Assembly (NCBI GenBank): GCA_903929795.1
Contig: CAIYWC010000095.1
Span: 1 to 64,000, forward strand
DNA from: an uncultured Myxococcales bacterium
Lineage (GTDB): Bacteria > Myxococcota_A > UBA9042
Reading direction: 5' to 3'
Length of the DNA: 64,000 nucleotides
Positions 26,134 to 35,313 of this stretch are shown one piece after another. The notes below the pieces were generated by a model. That model worked only from the letters and a program-made list of their open reading frames with translations. It was not told where the DNA came from and made no database searches. Made by a program: the position numbers and the translations under genes. Position 1 is the stretch's first letter. Every line of letters starts with the position of its first letter.

Positions 26134-29100
26134 CTACGGCACACACCCCGGCAGCGCCGTATGCACGCACGCCTGCGTGAACGGGTTGCACGTATCGGCC
26201 GTGCACGCGTTGCCATCGTCGCACTGCGCGGCTGTCGTGCACTGCGGATTCGCCACACAATTCGCCAGCTTCTGGTACACGCAGTTGCCCGTGTACGGGT
26301 TACAGATGTCCTGAGTGCACGCGTCGCCGTCGCTGCAGTCGGCGTCCGTGGTGCAGCTGGCGCCGCAGCCGGCGATGAGCTGGTACGCGCAGCCACCGGA
26401 CTGCTTGTCGCAAAAGTCCTTTGTGCACGGGTTCTTGTCGTCGCACGCCACGGTCGTGCCGGTGCAGATGCCGCCGCTGCAGGTGTCGCCGCTCGTGCAG
26501 GCGTTGCCGTCGTCGCACGCGCCGCCGTTGAGCGCGGTGAACGCACACGCGCCGCCGGTGCAGGTGTCCTCGGTGCACGCGTAGCCGTCGTCGCACTGCG
26601 CGTTGGTCTTGCACTTTTTGGCGCATTTCGGCTCGTTCTTGAAGACGCACTGGCCGTTGGCGGGGTTGCAGACGTCGATTGTGCACGGGTCGCCGTCGTT
26701 GCAGGTGACGGCGGTGCCAGCGCAGGTCGCGCCGGTGCAGGCGTCGCCGCTCGTGCACGGGTTGCCGTCGCTGCAGGCGGTGCCGCTGGCGGCGATGGTT
26801 GAGCTGCACGCGCCGGTCTTGGCGTCGCAGCTGTCGATGGTGCACGGGTTGCCGTCGTCGCACAGCCCGACCGGTCCGGCGCCGCACACGCCTGCAGCGC
26901 AGCGATCGCCCACGGTGCACGCGTTGCCGTCGTCGCAGGCCGCTCCGCTGCTGGCCGTCGCCGCGCATTTGCCCAGCGTGCAGGTGTCGGTCGTGCAGAC
27001 GTTGCCGTCGTTGCATTCGGCCGCGGTCGCGCACGGTTTGCCGCAGTCGCCGATGGCGGTGTGGCTGCACGCGCCGCTGGCGGGGTCGCAGGCGTCCAGC
27101 GTGCAGGCGTTGTTGTCGTCGCAGGCGGTCGACGCCGTCCCCTGGCACACGCCGGCGTGGCAAACGTCGCCGGTCGTGCACAGGTTGCCGTCGTCGCAGA
27201 ACGCGCCGTTCAAAGCTGGCGGATGCTGGCACGCGCCGGTGGCGGCGACGCAGCCGTCCTTGGTGCACAGGTTGCCGTCGTTGCAGTCGATGGCCGTGCC
27301 CTTGCAGAGGCCGCTGGCGCACGCGTCGGCGCTGGTGCAGGCGTTGTTGTCGTTGCAGCTGGCGCCGGTCAGCGGTGTGTCCTGGCATTGACCGGCGACG
27401 CACGCGGTCTGGATGCACACCGACTTCACCGTGCAATCCGTCGCCACCTTGCACGCGTTGCCGCATTTCGGGATGGCGGTGAAAACGCACTTGCCGGTCG
27501 TGACCTGGCAGTGGTCCACGGTGCACGGGTTGGCGTCGTCGCAGACCGTCGCCGTGCCCACGCACGCACCCGCCCCGCACGCGTCGCCGGTCGTGCAGGC
27601 GTTGCCGTCGTTGCAGCCGCTGCCCGCCGGCGCGGGTGAGTAGCTGCACGCGCCCAGCGCGGGATCGCACGCGTCCACGGTGCACGCGTTGCCGTCGTTG
27701 CACGCCACTGCCTTGCCGGGCTGGCACGCGCCGCCCTGGCAGACGTCGCCTTGGGTGCAGCTGTTGCCGTCACTGCAGGTCGTGCCGTCCGCTGGGCCGC
27801 TGGCGCAGTGGCCGGCCGAGCAGCTCTCGGAAGTGCACACGTTCTTGTCGTCGCAATCCGCGTCCACCTTGCACGCGGCGCCGCACAGCGGGATGGCGAC
27901 GTGCAGGCACGCGCCGGTGCTGGCGTCACAGCTGTCCGCGGTGCAGCTGTCGCCGTCGTCGCACGCCAGCGTGGAGGTGCCGACGCACACGCCGGTCTTG
28001 CACGCGTCGCCGCTTGTGCACGGGTTGCCGTCGTTGCACGGTGCGTTGTTGGGTCCGGGGCCGACGACGCACGCGCCCGTCTGCGTGTCGCAGCCGTCCT
28101 TGGTACAGACATTGCCGTCGTTGCACACGGTGGCCACACCCTTGCACACGCCCTGGCCGTTGACGACCGCGCATGCGTCGCCGTTGGTGCAGGCGTTGCC
28201 GTCGCTGCAGGTGGTGCCGGCCGTCGGCGTCTGCACGCACTTTCCGCTGACGCAGCTGTCCGCGGTGCACGCGTTGGCGTCGTTGCACTGCGCGGCGGTC
28301 TTGCACGCGGCGCCGCAGGTGGCAATCGCCGTGTGGCTGCACGCGCCGGTGGCGGCGGTGCAGGCGTCAAACGTGCAGGCGTCGCCATCGTCGCAATTGA
28401 CCGCCGTGCCTTTGCACACGCCGGCCGCGCAGACGTCGCCCGTCGTGCAGGCCTTGCCGTCGCTGCAGGTGGTGCCGTCCGCTTCCGGGCCATGGCTGCA
28501 CGCGCCGGTCGTTTTGTCGCAGCTGTCGGTTGTGCATGGGTCGCCGTCGGTGCAGTTGGCCTTGGCGCCGCCCGCGCAGACGCCGCTCTTGCACTGGTCG
28601 CCCAGCGTGCAGGCGTTGCCGTCCTCGCAGGCCGTGCCGTTGGCCGTCGGCACAAAAGCGCACTGGCCGGTGCCAGGCGCGCAAGTGTCGAACGTGCAAG
28701 GGTTCTTGTCGTCGCACACGACCGGCTTGGCGGCGCACACGCCGGCCGCGCACGCGTCGCCGGTGGTGCATGCGTCGCCGTCGCTGCAGGCCTTGCCGTC
28801 GGCGACGGGCGCCTGCTGGCATAGGCCGTTGGCGCAGCTGGTCGTCACGCACGTGTTGGCGGAGGCGCAGTCGGTGTCCACGACGCACTGGCTGCCGCAG
28901 CCGGCGATCGGCGCAAACGCGCACGCGCCGGTCTGCAGCGCGCAACTGTCCGTCGTGCAAGGATTCTTGTCGTCGCAGACCGTCGCCGCGCCCACGCACG
29001 CGCCGCCGGAGCACGCGTCGCCGGTGGTGCACGGGTTGGCGTCGTCGCACGTGCCGGTCAGCGCCATGGGCACGCACAGGCCGGTCGCGGCCGCGCACTG

Positions 29101-30408
29101 GCTACCCAGGCAAGTCGTGGCGTTGCCGCAGACCTTGGCCGTGCCGACGCAGCTGCCACTGACGCACGCGTCGTCGCTGGTGCACAAGCTCCCGTCATCG
29201 CACGGTTTTCCGCTGCCGGGGCCATGGCTGCACGCGCCGGTCGCGCTCGCGCACGCGTCGTCGGTGCACGGATTGCCGTCACTGCACGCGTTGGCGGTGC
29301 CGCTGCACGCGCCGCCGGTGCAGATGTCGCCGGTGGTGCAGGCCTGGCCGTCGTCGCACGCGCCGCCGTCCTTGGCGGCAAACGCGCACTTTGCACCGCT
29401 GCAAGTGCCTGTAAGGCATGGATTTTTCGCCGACGTGCAGTCGGCGTCCGCCGTGCACGCCGCGCCGCAGCCGGCAATCGTCGTGAACACGCAGCCGCCG
29501 GCCTTGGCGTCGCAGCTGTCCGTCGTGCACGGGTCGCCGTCGTCGCAGCCCACGGGCTTGCCGGCGCATGTGCCGGCGGTGCAAACGTCCCCGCTGGTGC
29601 AGGAAATGCCGTCGTCGCAGGTACCGCCGTCGGCGATGGCCGTGGCTGTGCATTTGCCGCTCGCGGGGTCGCATGCGTCCGCGGTGCACGGATTGCCGTC
29701 ATTGCAGGCGATCGGTTGGCCAGTGCATTCGCCGCTCACGCAGCTCTCGCCGGTGGTGCACTTCAGGCCGTCGTCGCAGGGCGTGCCGTCGGCTTGCGGC
29801 GTCGAAACGCACGCGCCCACGGCCTTGTCGCAGGTGTCCGACGTGCAGCTGTTGGCATCATCGCATTGCGCCGCGGTCTTGCAGGCCGTGCCGGTGCAGC
29901 TCCCGTTGGGCGTGAAGACGCACGCGCCGGTCTTGGCATTGCACGCGTCCGTCGTGCACAGGCTGCCGTCGTCGCATACCTTGGCGCTGCCGGAGCAAGT
30001 GCCCGCCTGGCAGGTCGGGCTGGCCGTGCACGGGTCGGCGGTGGTGCAGGTCGTGCCGTCGCTGGCGGCGGCGGTGCCGCAGACGCCGGCCACGCAGGTG
30101 GGTACGGTGCACCCGGTGGGCGTGACGGCGCCGGCACAGTCGATGTCCTCCACGCACTCAGGCGCCGGGGCATCGACCGCCAAGTCGCCGATCGCGTCGG
30201 TCTGGCCCGCAAGCTCGGCTTCAATCGACGTGTCCACCGCGACCGCCGCGTCCTTGCTGTCTGCCGTGAACTGCACGTCGCCGCCGACCGCCGCGTCGTC
30301 CGTCGGCTCGCCCGACGTGATCGCCGTGTTGTCGCCGCCGCAGCCGGCCAAACTGGTCAAAACCCAGCACAATCCAAGCACTTTTACCGCGCACGTGCGT
30401 CGACACAT
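26134..30408 (-). CDS. Giant Cys-rich repeat lipoprotein
   Basis: The product is 1424 residues. The signal peptide ends in the lipobox LTSLAGC (Cys at about residue 23). An acidic Asp/Ala/Val-rich linker runs to about residue 80, and Cys-rich modules then fill the rest to the C-terminus (ALPGCVP). The pattern is CxDGNxCTxDxCDxxTGACxxxx alternating with CxDGxxCTxGDxCxxGxCxGT. Every few modules are punctuated by a GCGxxCxxDxDC insertion that is absent or rare in the other two giant genes. No separate globular domain is present, unlike those genes. AGAGG lies about five bases before the ATG. A disulfide-rich outer-membrane stalk or protective surface fibre is inferred. Partner unknown. Confidence 0.85.
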   Translation of the reverse strand: MCRRTCAVKVLGLCWVLTSLAGCGGDNTAITSGEPTDDAAVGGDVQFTADSKDAAVAVDTSIEAELAGQTDAIGDLAVDAPAPECVEDIDCAGAVTPTGCTVPTCVAGVCGTAAASDGTTCTTADPCTASPTCQAGTCSGSAKVCDDGSLCTTDACNAKTGACVFTPNGSCTGTACKTAAQCDDANSCTSDTCDKAVGACVSTPQADGTPCDDGLKCTTGESCVSGECTGQPIACNDGNPCTADACDPASGKCTATAIADGGTCDDGISCTSGDVCTAGTCAGKPVGCDDGDPCTTDSCDAKAGGCVFTTIAGCGAACTADADCTSAKNPCLTGTCSGAKCAFAAKDGGACDDGQACTTGDICTGGACSGTANACSDGNPCTDDACASATGACSHGPGSGKPCDDGSLCTSDDACVSGSCVGTAKVCGNATTCLGSQCAAATGLCVPMALTGTCDDANPCTTGDACSGGACVGAATVCDDKNPCTTDSCALQTGACAFAPIAGCGSQCVVDTDCASANTCVTTSCANGLCQQAPVADGKACSDGDACTTGDACAAGVCAAKPVVCDDKNPCTFDTCAPGTGQCAFVPTANGTACEDGNACTLGDQCKSGVCAGGAKANCTDGDPCTTDSCDKTTGACSHGPEADGTTCSDGKACTTGDVCAAGVCKGTAVNCDDGDACTFDACTAATGACSHTAIATCGAACKTAAQCNDANACTADSCVSGKCVQTPTAGTTCSDGNACTNGDACAVVNGQGVCKGVATVCNDGNVCTKDGCDTQTGACVVGPGPNNAPCNDGNPCTSGDACKTGVCVGTSTLACDDGDSCTADSCDASTGACLHVAIPLCGAACKVDADCDDKNVCTSESCSAGHCASGPADGTTCSDGNSCTQGDVCQGGACQPGKAVACNDGNACTVDACDPALGACSYSPAPAGSGCNDGNACTTGDACGAGACVGTATVCDDANPCTVDHCQVTTGKCVFTAIPKCGNACKVATDCTVKSVCIQTACVAGQCQDTPLTGASCNDNNACTSADACASGLCKGTAIDCNDGNLCTKDGCVAATGACQHPPALNGAFCDDGNLCTTGDVCHAGVCQGTASTACDDNNACTLDACDPASGACSHTAIGDCGKPCATAAECNDGNVCTTDTCTLGKCAATASSGAACDDGNACTVGDRCAAGVCGAGPVGLCDDGNPCTIDSCDAKTGACSSTIAASGTACSDGNPCTSGDACTGATCAGTAVTCNDGDPCTIDVCNPANGQCVFKNEPKCAKKCKTNAQCDDGYACTEDTCTGGACAFTALNGGACDDGNACTSGDTCSGGICTGTTVACDDKNPCTKDFCDKQSGGCAYQLIAGCGASCTTDADCSDGDACTQDICNPYTGNCVYQKLANCVANPQCTTAAQCDDGNACTADTCNPFTQACVHTALPGCVP

Positions 30409-30541
30409 TCCAACCTCTTGGGGCCAGCAGCTGCCCGGGCCGCACGGGGCAGTATGGCGACCCCAGCCCGGGCGTGCAACGACGGAACAAGGCGGGTTTT
30501 GTGGGGTTTTGCGAAGCGGCCATCCGAGCGGGCGAAATCCC

Positions 30542-30961
30542 TCAGGACTTCGCTTTTTTCGCAGACTTTGCCTTGCCAGCGCTGTTCAGCGCCACCGCCT
30601 GGCAAACGAGCGCCTGAAACGCGGCCGCGTCCACTTCTTCGCCCTGGCGAATGTCGATTGCCCGGCGGAGGTTGCCTTCCAGGCTCGAGTTGAACAGGCG
30701 GTCCGGATCGTCCAAGAACGCGCCCTTGGCGAACGTCACCTTCACGACCGCCTTGTAGGTTTCGCCCGTGCAGACGATGCCGTCGTGCGACCAAACCGGC
30801 GTGCCCATCCACTTCCACTCTTCGATGGCGTCCGGGTCGGCTTGCTGGATGAGCGTACGCATTTTGCTGAGAGTTTCCCCACGCCAATCGCCGAGTTCGG
30901 CGATGCGTTGCGTGATCAGCGCCGTTGCCGACGTTGCCTGACTCGCGTCCGATTTGTGCAT
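30542..30961 (-). CDS. DUF1801 family protein
   Basis: The product is 139 residues from the ATG at 30961; an in-frame extension to 31033 exists but lacks family similarity. The core reads TLSKMRTLIQQADPDAIEEW, then KWMGTPVWSHDGIVCTGETY, then VKVTFAKGAFLDDPDRLFNS. This matches the YdhG/DUF1801 fold, a small alpha-beta protein related to iron-chaperone-like families, of unproven biochemical role. The tail is Lys/Ala-rich. It stands alone between the Cys-rich lipoprotein gene and the radical SAM gene. Confidence 0.8.
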   Translation of the reverse strand: MHKSDASQATSATALITQRIAELGDWRGETLSKMRTLIQQADPDAIEEWKWMGTPVWSHDGIVCTGETYKAVVKVTFAKGAFLDDPDRLFNSSLEGNLRRAIDIRQGEEVDAAAFQALVCQAVALNSAGKAKSAKKAKS

Positions 30962-31067
30962 GTGTCCATCCTGGGTGTTCGCCGGTCGATCTGCCGACAC
31001 ATCGCGCTTGGAGCCGATGATGACGGGTCGCACGCGGCCGTCAAGGCCGGAAATCCCGCGCCGTCCG

Positions 31068-32594
31068 CTACCGGGCGCCCGTCACCGGCCAGAGCGCAAA
31101 TTCCCGCGCTGCGGTCACCGCGCGCCGCTCGCGCTCCGCCGGGATCTCGCCCAGCAGTGCCTTCCAGGTCTGGAAACTGCCGCCCGCGCGCGCCGCTGCC
31201 ACGATCGCCGGCGCGAGCTCCTGGCCGCCCAGGCTCAGCCGGTATTCCAGCCACGCCCAGCGCGGCGAATCAAAGCGCACGTCCACGCGCCCGCCCAAGC
31301 CGCGCTGGATGCGCTTCAACTTGACCATCTGCGTCTGCGGATCCTCAAACGGCGCCTCAGCCAGCGGCGTGTGCAGCTTGGGCACAAACGGCGAGAGCGT
31401 GATCGTGGTCGACATCCGCTTGGACAGCCGCTGGCCGAGATCGATCAGCTCGGCGATATCCGCGTCGTTTTCGTCTGGCAGGCCGATGATCACGTACATC
31501 TTGAAGCTGCGCATGCCGACCCGCCGCGCCTGTTCCGCCGCGCCGACAAGGTGGCGTTCCCGCAAGCCTTTCATCATCTTGCCGCGCATCCGCTGGCTGG
31601 GTGCGTCGCTGGCGACCGTCATCGTCCGGTAGCCGCCTTGCCACAAAAGGTCAACGAATTCATCATCTTCATCCAGCCGATCGGCGCGCAGGCTGGAGAT
31701 GCCGATCTGCTTGCCACGGTCCAACGCCGCCCGCAGCGCGTCCTTGATCGGCGCCCAATCGCTGACCGCTGCGCCGACAAAGCCCACGCGCGGCGCGCCC
31801 AGGTACTCAGGCCGATCCAGCGCGGCGATGACACGCGCCAGGTCCGGGTCGCGCATGGGCGCCACGGGCGCGCGCACGACGCAGAACTTGCAAAACCGCG
31901 GACAGCCGCGGCTCGCTTCCAGCAGCATCATGTCCTTGAATTCCGCTTGCGGACTGCGCCATTGGCCCAGCGCCGGCAGACAATGTGCGTCCACGCTCAG
32001 CTGGTTCGGCACCGCGTCGCCGTGGGTCTGCGGCAGCCAGAAGCCGCGCACGTCCTGGGCCGCCCGCAGCAGCGCGGCCTTGTCCAGTCCGGCATCAAAC
32101 CAGTCCAGCAGCGTGAACACCGCCTGGTCGGCCTCGCCCATCACGACCACGTCGGCAAACGGCCCCAACGGCAGCACGTTCGACGTCGTCAGCGGCCCAC
32201 CGACGATCACCGGCGGAAACTGCGGCCCGCGGTCCTTGGCCAGCGGTGGAATCCCCGCGTCGTCCAGCAGGTGCACCAGGTTGACGAGATCCAGCTCGTA
32301 GGCGATCGACACGAGAATCGCGTCGTAGTCCGTCAATTCCTTGGCGAATTCCAGGCTGCGCACCGGCCGCGGCCGCTTGTCTTCCTCGAACACCGCGCGG
32401 TGGCAGGCGACGCCGTCGCGGCTGTTGAGCGCGCGGTAAATCACTTGAAATCCCAAGGAGCTGCCGGCGACGCGGTAGGAATTCGGGTAGCACAGCACGA
32501 CTTCCCGGCCCGCGCGGCGCATCAGCGTGCCGACTTCGTCGCGGATCAGCGGGTTGACGTCGTTGCGGGCCATCGGGCGGGATACCTGGCGCAT
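31068..32594 (-). CDS. B12-binding-domain radical SAM protein
   Basis: The product is 508 residues. The N-terminal half has a Rossmann-like cobalamin-binding fold (VVLCYPNSYRVAGSSLGFQV, YDAILVSIAYELDLVNL, PPVIVGGPLTTSN, DVVVMGEADQAV). The usual DxHxxG histidine motif is not evident. The radical SAM core begins at EASRGCPRFCKFCVVRAP (Cys at about 236, 240, 243), with VGFVGAAVSDW, YVIIGLPDENDADI and a C-terminal region rich in Arg. It resembles the YgiQ/B12-rSAM methyltransferase-like group. Start uncertain: a second ATG lies seven codons in and neither has a good ribosome binding site. It is on the same strand as the neighbouring P-type ATPase gene, 67 bases apart. Confidence 0.85.
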   Translation of the reverse strand: MRQVSRPMARNDVNPLIRDEVGTLMRRAGREVVLCYPNSYRVAGSSLGFQVIYRALNSRDGVACHRAVFEEDKRPRPVRSLEFAKELTDYDAILVSIAYELDLVNLVHLLDDAGIPPLAKDRGPQFPPVIVGGPLTTSNVLPLGPFADVVVMGEADQAVFTLLDWFDAGLDKAALLRAAQDVRGFWLPQTHGDAVPNQLSVDAHCLPALGQWRSPQAEFKDMMLLEASRGCPRFCKFCVVRAPVAPMRDPDLARVIAALDRPEYLGAPRVGFVGAAVSDWAPIKDALRAALDRGKQIGISSLRADRLDEDDEFVDLLWQGGYRTMTVASDAPSQRMRGKMMKGLRERHLVGAAEQARRVGMRSFKMYVIIGLPDENDADIAELIDLGQRLSKRMSTTITLSPFVPKLHTPLAEAPFEDPQTQMVKLKRIQRGLGGRVDVRFDSPRWAWLEYRLSLGGQELAPAIVAAARAGGSFQTWKALLGEIPAERERRAVTAAREFALWPVTGAR

Positions 32595-32661
32595 CGGGCG
32601 CGCGGCGGCAGCCTAGCAGACGTCCCGGAGCCTGTCGCAGGACTTGTGCGCTGGGCGGCCG

Positions 32662-35205
32662 TCAATGCGCGAGGGAAGACTTCTCGCGGCTGTAAAACCA
32701 CGTCTTGATGCCCTGGGTCACCAGCAGGTAGGTCGCGACAACGCCGACCAGAACGCCCAGGAACGGCAGCGGCAACGGCGCAAAGCCGACCAAGGCGGCC
32801 AGCGGCGTAAACGGCAGCACGAACCCCAGCAGCGCCACGCCCAGCGACGTGCCGACCAGCGTCCGGCTCGGGAGCGACGCCCAGGGCTTGCCGCGCGTGC
32901 GAATCACAAAAATCACGAGCACTTGCGTCGCCAGCGACTCGATGAACCAGCCGGTATGAAAGGCCTTTTCGTCCTTGCCGAACCACCACCACAGCAGGCC
33001 GAAAGTGCCGATGTCAAACACAGACGACACCGGGCCCAGCGTCAGCATGAAGTTGCGGATGAAGCGCATGTCCCAGCGGTGCGGGCGCTGCAGCCAGTCG
33101 TCGTCGACGCGGTCGAGCGGGATCGGCATCTCTGACAAATCATAGAGGAAATTATTGAGAAGCACCTGCACGGGCAGCATCGGCAGAAACGGCAAGATGA
33201 TCGCCGAGGCGGCCATGCTGAACATGTTGCCGAAGTTCGAGCTGGTCGCCATCATCACGTATTTCAGGATGTTGGCGAACGTGCGGCGGCCTTCCGCGAT
33301 GCCGTCGTTCAGCACCGCGAGGTCCTGCAGCAGCAGGATCATGTCCGCCGCCTCTTTGGCAACGTCCGCGCCGGAATCCACCGAGATCCCGACATCGGCC
33401 GCGTGCAGCGGCGGCGCGTCGTTGATGCCGTCGCCCATGTAGCCGACCACGTGGCCGTTTGCGCGTAACGCCTTGACAATGCGCTCTTTTTGCCGCGGGT
33501 TCATCCGGCAAAAGATCGTCGTCGCGTCCAGCTGCGTCGCCAGCGCTGCGTCGTCCAGCTGCTCCAGCGCCGCACCGGTCATGTGCCCCGCGACGGTCAG
33601 CCCGACCTGCGCGCAGACGTGCATCGTGACCTGCTCGTTGTCGCCGCTGATGACCTTGACCGCGATTCCGCGCGCGGCGAGTTCCGCCAGCGCTGCCTTG
33701 GCCGACGCCTTGGGTGGATCTTCAAAAGCCGCGAAACCACAGAAGTTCAGTCCAACCTCGTCGTCCACCCGCGCGTGATCCAGCTCCGGCGGCGCGACTT
33801 TCCATGCCACGCCCAGCACGCGAAAGCCTTCGCGGCTCAACGCATCGAAACGCTCGGTGATTTGCGCGGTCGCCGCGTCGTCCAGCGCGCGGAGATCGTC
33901 GGGCCCATCGCCTTCCCAGCGCGTCGATAGCCGCGCGATGTCCTCCAGCGCGCCCTTGACGATCAACAGCCGCCGCCCATCCGGGTGCTGCACCAGCACG
34001 GACACGCGGCGCCGCTCAAAATCGAAGGGCACCTCGTCGACCTTCTGCCAGCCGGTCAAATCCACCTCGGTGTGGCGCAAAATTGCCTCGTCCATCGGCG
34101 ATTTCAGCCCCGACTCGAACTGGCTGTTCAGCAACGCCAGCCACAGCACGCGCGGCGAATCGTTGCCTTGCGCGTCGACGTGGCGCTCCAGGCGGATCTT
34201 CGCCTCAGTCAGCGTCCCGGTCTTGTCGGTGCACAGCACGTCCATGCTGCCCAGATCGTGAATTGCGCCCAAACGCTTGACAATCACTTGCTTTTTCGCC
34301 ATCCGCAGCGCGCCGCGGGCCAGCGTGACGGACACGACCATCGGCAGCAGCTCAGGGGTCAGACCCACCGCCAGCGCCGCCGAAAACAGGATCGCCTCCA
34401 GCAATGGCCGGTGGCGCGCGAGGCAAACGGTCAACACGAACGTCACCATCACGGCCGCCAACCGCAGGATCATCAAGCCAAAACGCCGGGTGCCCATTTC
34501 GAACGCGGTCGGCGGCGCCTCGACCTCCAGCGTCTTGCCGATGCCGCCCAGCGCGGACGCGGAGCCGGTGCGCACCACGACCGCCGTCGCTGAGCCGGAC
34601 ACGACGATCGTGCCCATGAACAGCACGTGCGTCGCCTCGCTCGGTTCAGCGGAAGTAGCCGTATCATTTGGCTTTTTTTCCACCGGATACGACTCGCCGG
34701 TCAGCAGCGCCTGGTTGACAAAGCAGTCGTGCGACTCCATCACGCGCAGGTCCGCCGCCACCAGCGAGCCCGCGGTCAGCACCACCACATCGCCGGTCAC
34801 CAGCGACTCCGCCGGCGCCTCGCCCAGCTTGCCGTCGCGCCACACGTCCACGCGGTGCGCGACCGCATCGCGCAGCTTCTCGGCCGCCTTGCCGGCGCGC
34901 CGCTCCTGGACAAAATCCAGGGTGATCGACAACAGCACGACCAGCATCGTGATGATTGAGCTGGCCACGTCGCCCGTGCCCGCCGACAGCGCACTCGCCA
35001 CCAGCAGCAGCAGCACGAGCGGATTCTTGAAGCGCGCCAGAAACTGCAGCGCCACCGGCCGCTCTTTGCGCATCACCAGCACGTTCGGCCCGTCGCGGGT
35101 CAGCCGCAACTGCGCCTCGGCGCTGGTCAGGCCCGTCGCTTGCGTGCCCAGCGCCGCGAGCGCGTCGGTCAGGGGTTGCAGCAGCGGCGCGTTCTTGTCA
35201 GCCAT
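32662..35205 (-). CDS. mgtA: Magnesium-translocating P-type ATPase
   Basis: The product is 847 residues, near the family length. Features in order: a short N-terminal cation-ATPase domain (LTSAEAQLRLTRDGPNVL), paired transmembrane helices, the actuator motif LLTGESYPVEKK, the phosphorylation motif CTDKTGTLTEAK, the nucleotide-binding region, the hinge YMGDGINDAPPLHAADVGIS, and C-terminal transmembrane helices with LLNNFLYDLSEMPIPLDRVD, typical of the Mg2+-transporting P3B group. It imports Mg2+ across the inner membrane using ATP. The ATG at 35205 is the start that matches the family; the open frame upstream of it is not related. No Mg2+ leader or riboswitch was seen in the 108 bases to the divergent amidohydrolase gene. 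Confidence 0.93.
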   Translation of the reverse strand: MADKNAPLLQPLTDALAALGTQATGLTSAEAQLRLTRDGPNVLVMRKERPVALQFLARFKNPLVLLLLVASALSAGTGDVASSIITMLVVLLSITLDFVQERRAGKAAEKLRDAVAHRVDVWRDGKLGEAPAESLVTGDVVVLTAGSLVAADLRVMESHDCFVNQALLTGESYPVEKKPNDTATSAEPSEATHVLFMGTIVVSGSATAVVVRTGSASALGGIGKTLEVEAPPTAFEMGTRRFGLMILRLAAVMVTFVLTVCLARHRPLLEAILFSAALAVGLTPELLPMVVSVTLARGALRMAKKQVIVKRLGAIHDLGSMDVLCTDKTGTLTEAKIRLERHVDAQGNDSPRVLWLALLNSQFESGLKSPMDEAILRHTEVDLTGWQKVDEVPFDFERRRVSVLVQHPDGRRLLIVKGALEDIARLSTRWEGDGPDDLRALDDAATAQITERFDALSREGFRVLGVAWKVAPPELDHARVDDEVGLNFCGFAAFEDPPKASAKAALAELAARGIAVKVISGDNEQVTMHVCAQVGLTVAGHMTGAALEQLDDAALATQLDATTIFCRMNPRQKERIVKALRANGHVVGYMGDGINDAPPLHAADVGISVDSGADVAKEAADMILLLQDLAVLNDGIAEGRRTFANILKYVMMATSSNFGNMFSMAASAIILPFLPMLPVQVLLNNFLYDLSEMPIPLDRVDDDWLQRPHRWDMRFIRNFMLTLGPVSSVFDIGTFGLLWWWFGKDEKAFHTGWFIESLATQVLVIFVIRTRGKPWASLPSRTLVGTSLGVALLGFVLPFTPLAALVGFAPLPLPFLGVLVGVVATYLLVTQGIKTWFYSREKSSLAH

Positions 35206-35313
35206 GGCCGCACGATACCACCGCGCGTCCGCAGTGTCCCGCACGCGCCGATTGCCTCGCCCGCGTCGGCATGCCACGCTCCGGTCGCGACCCGCTGTCG
35301 CGCCAGGTGAGCC

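Noticed and set aside
27680-31324. 1214-residue plus-strand frame opposite the third Cys-rich gene
   Set aside because: It is a mirror of the Cys-rich codons (repeated HASPLVHALPSLQ-like text) and extends past the real gene into unrelated DNA; no domain.
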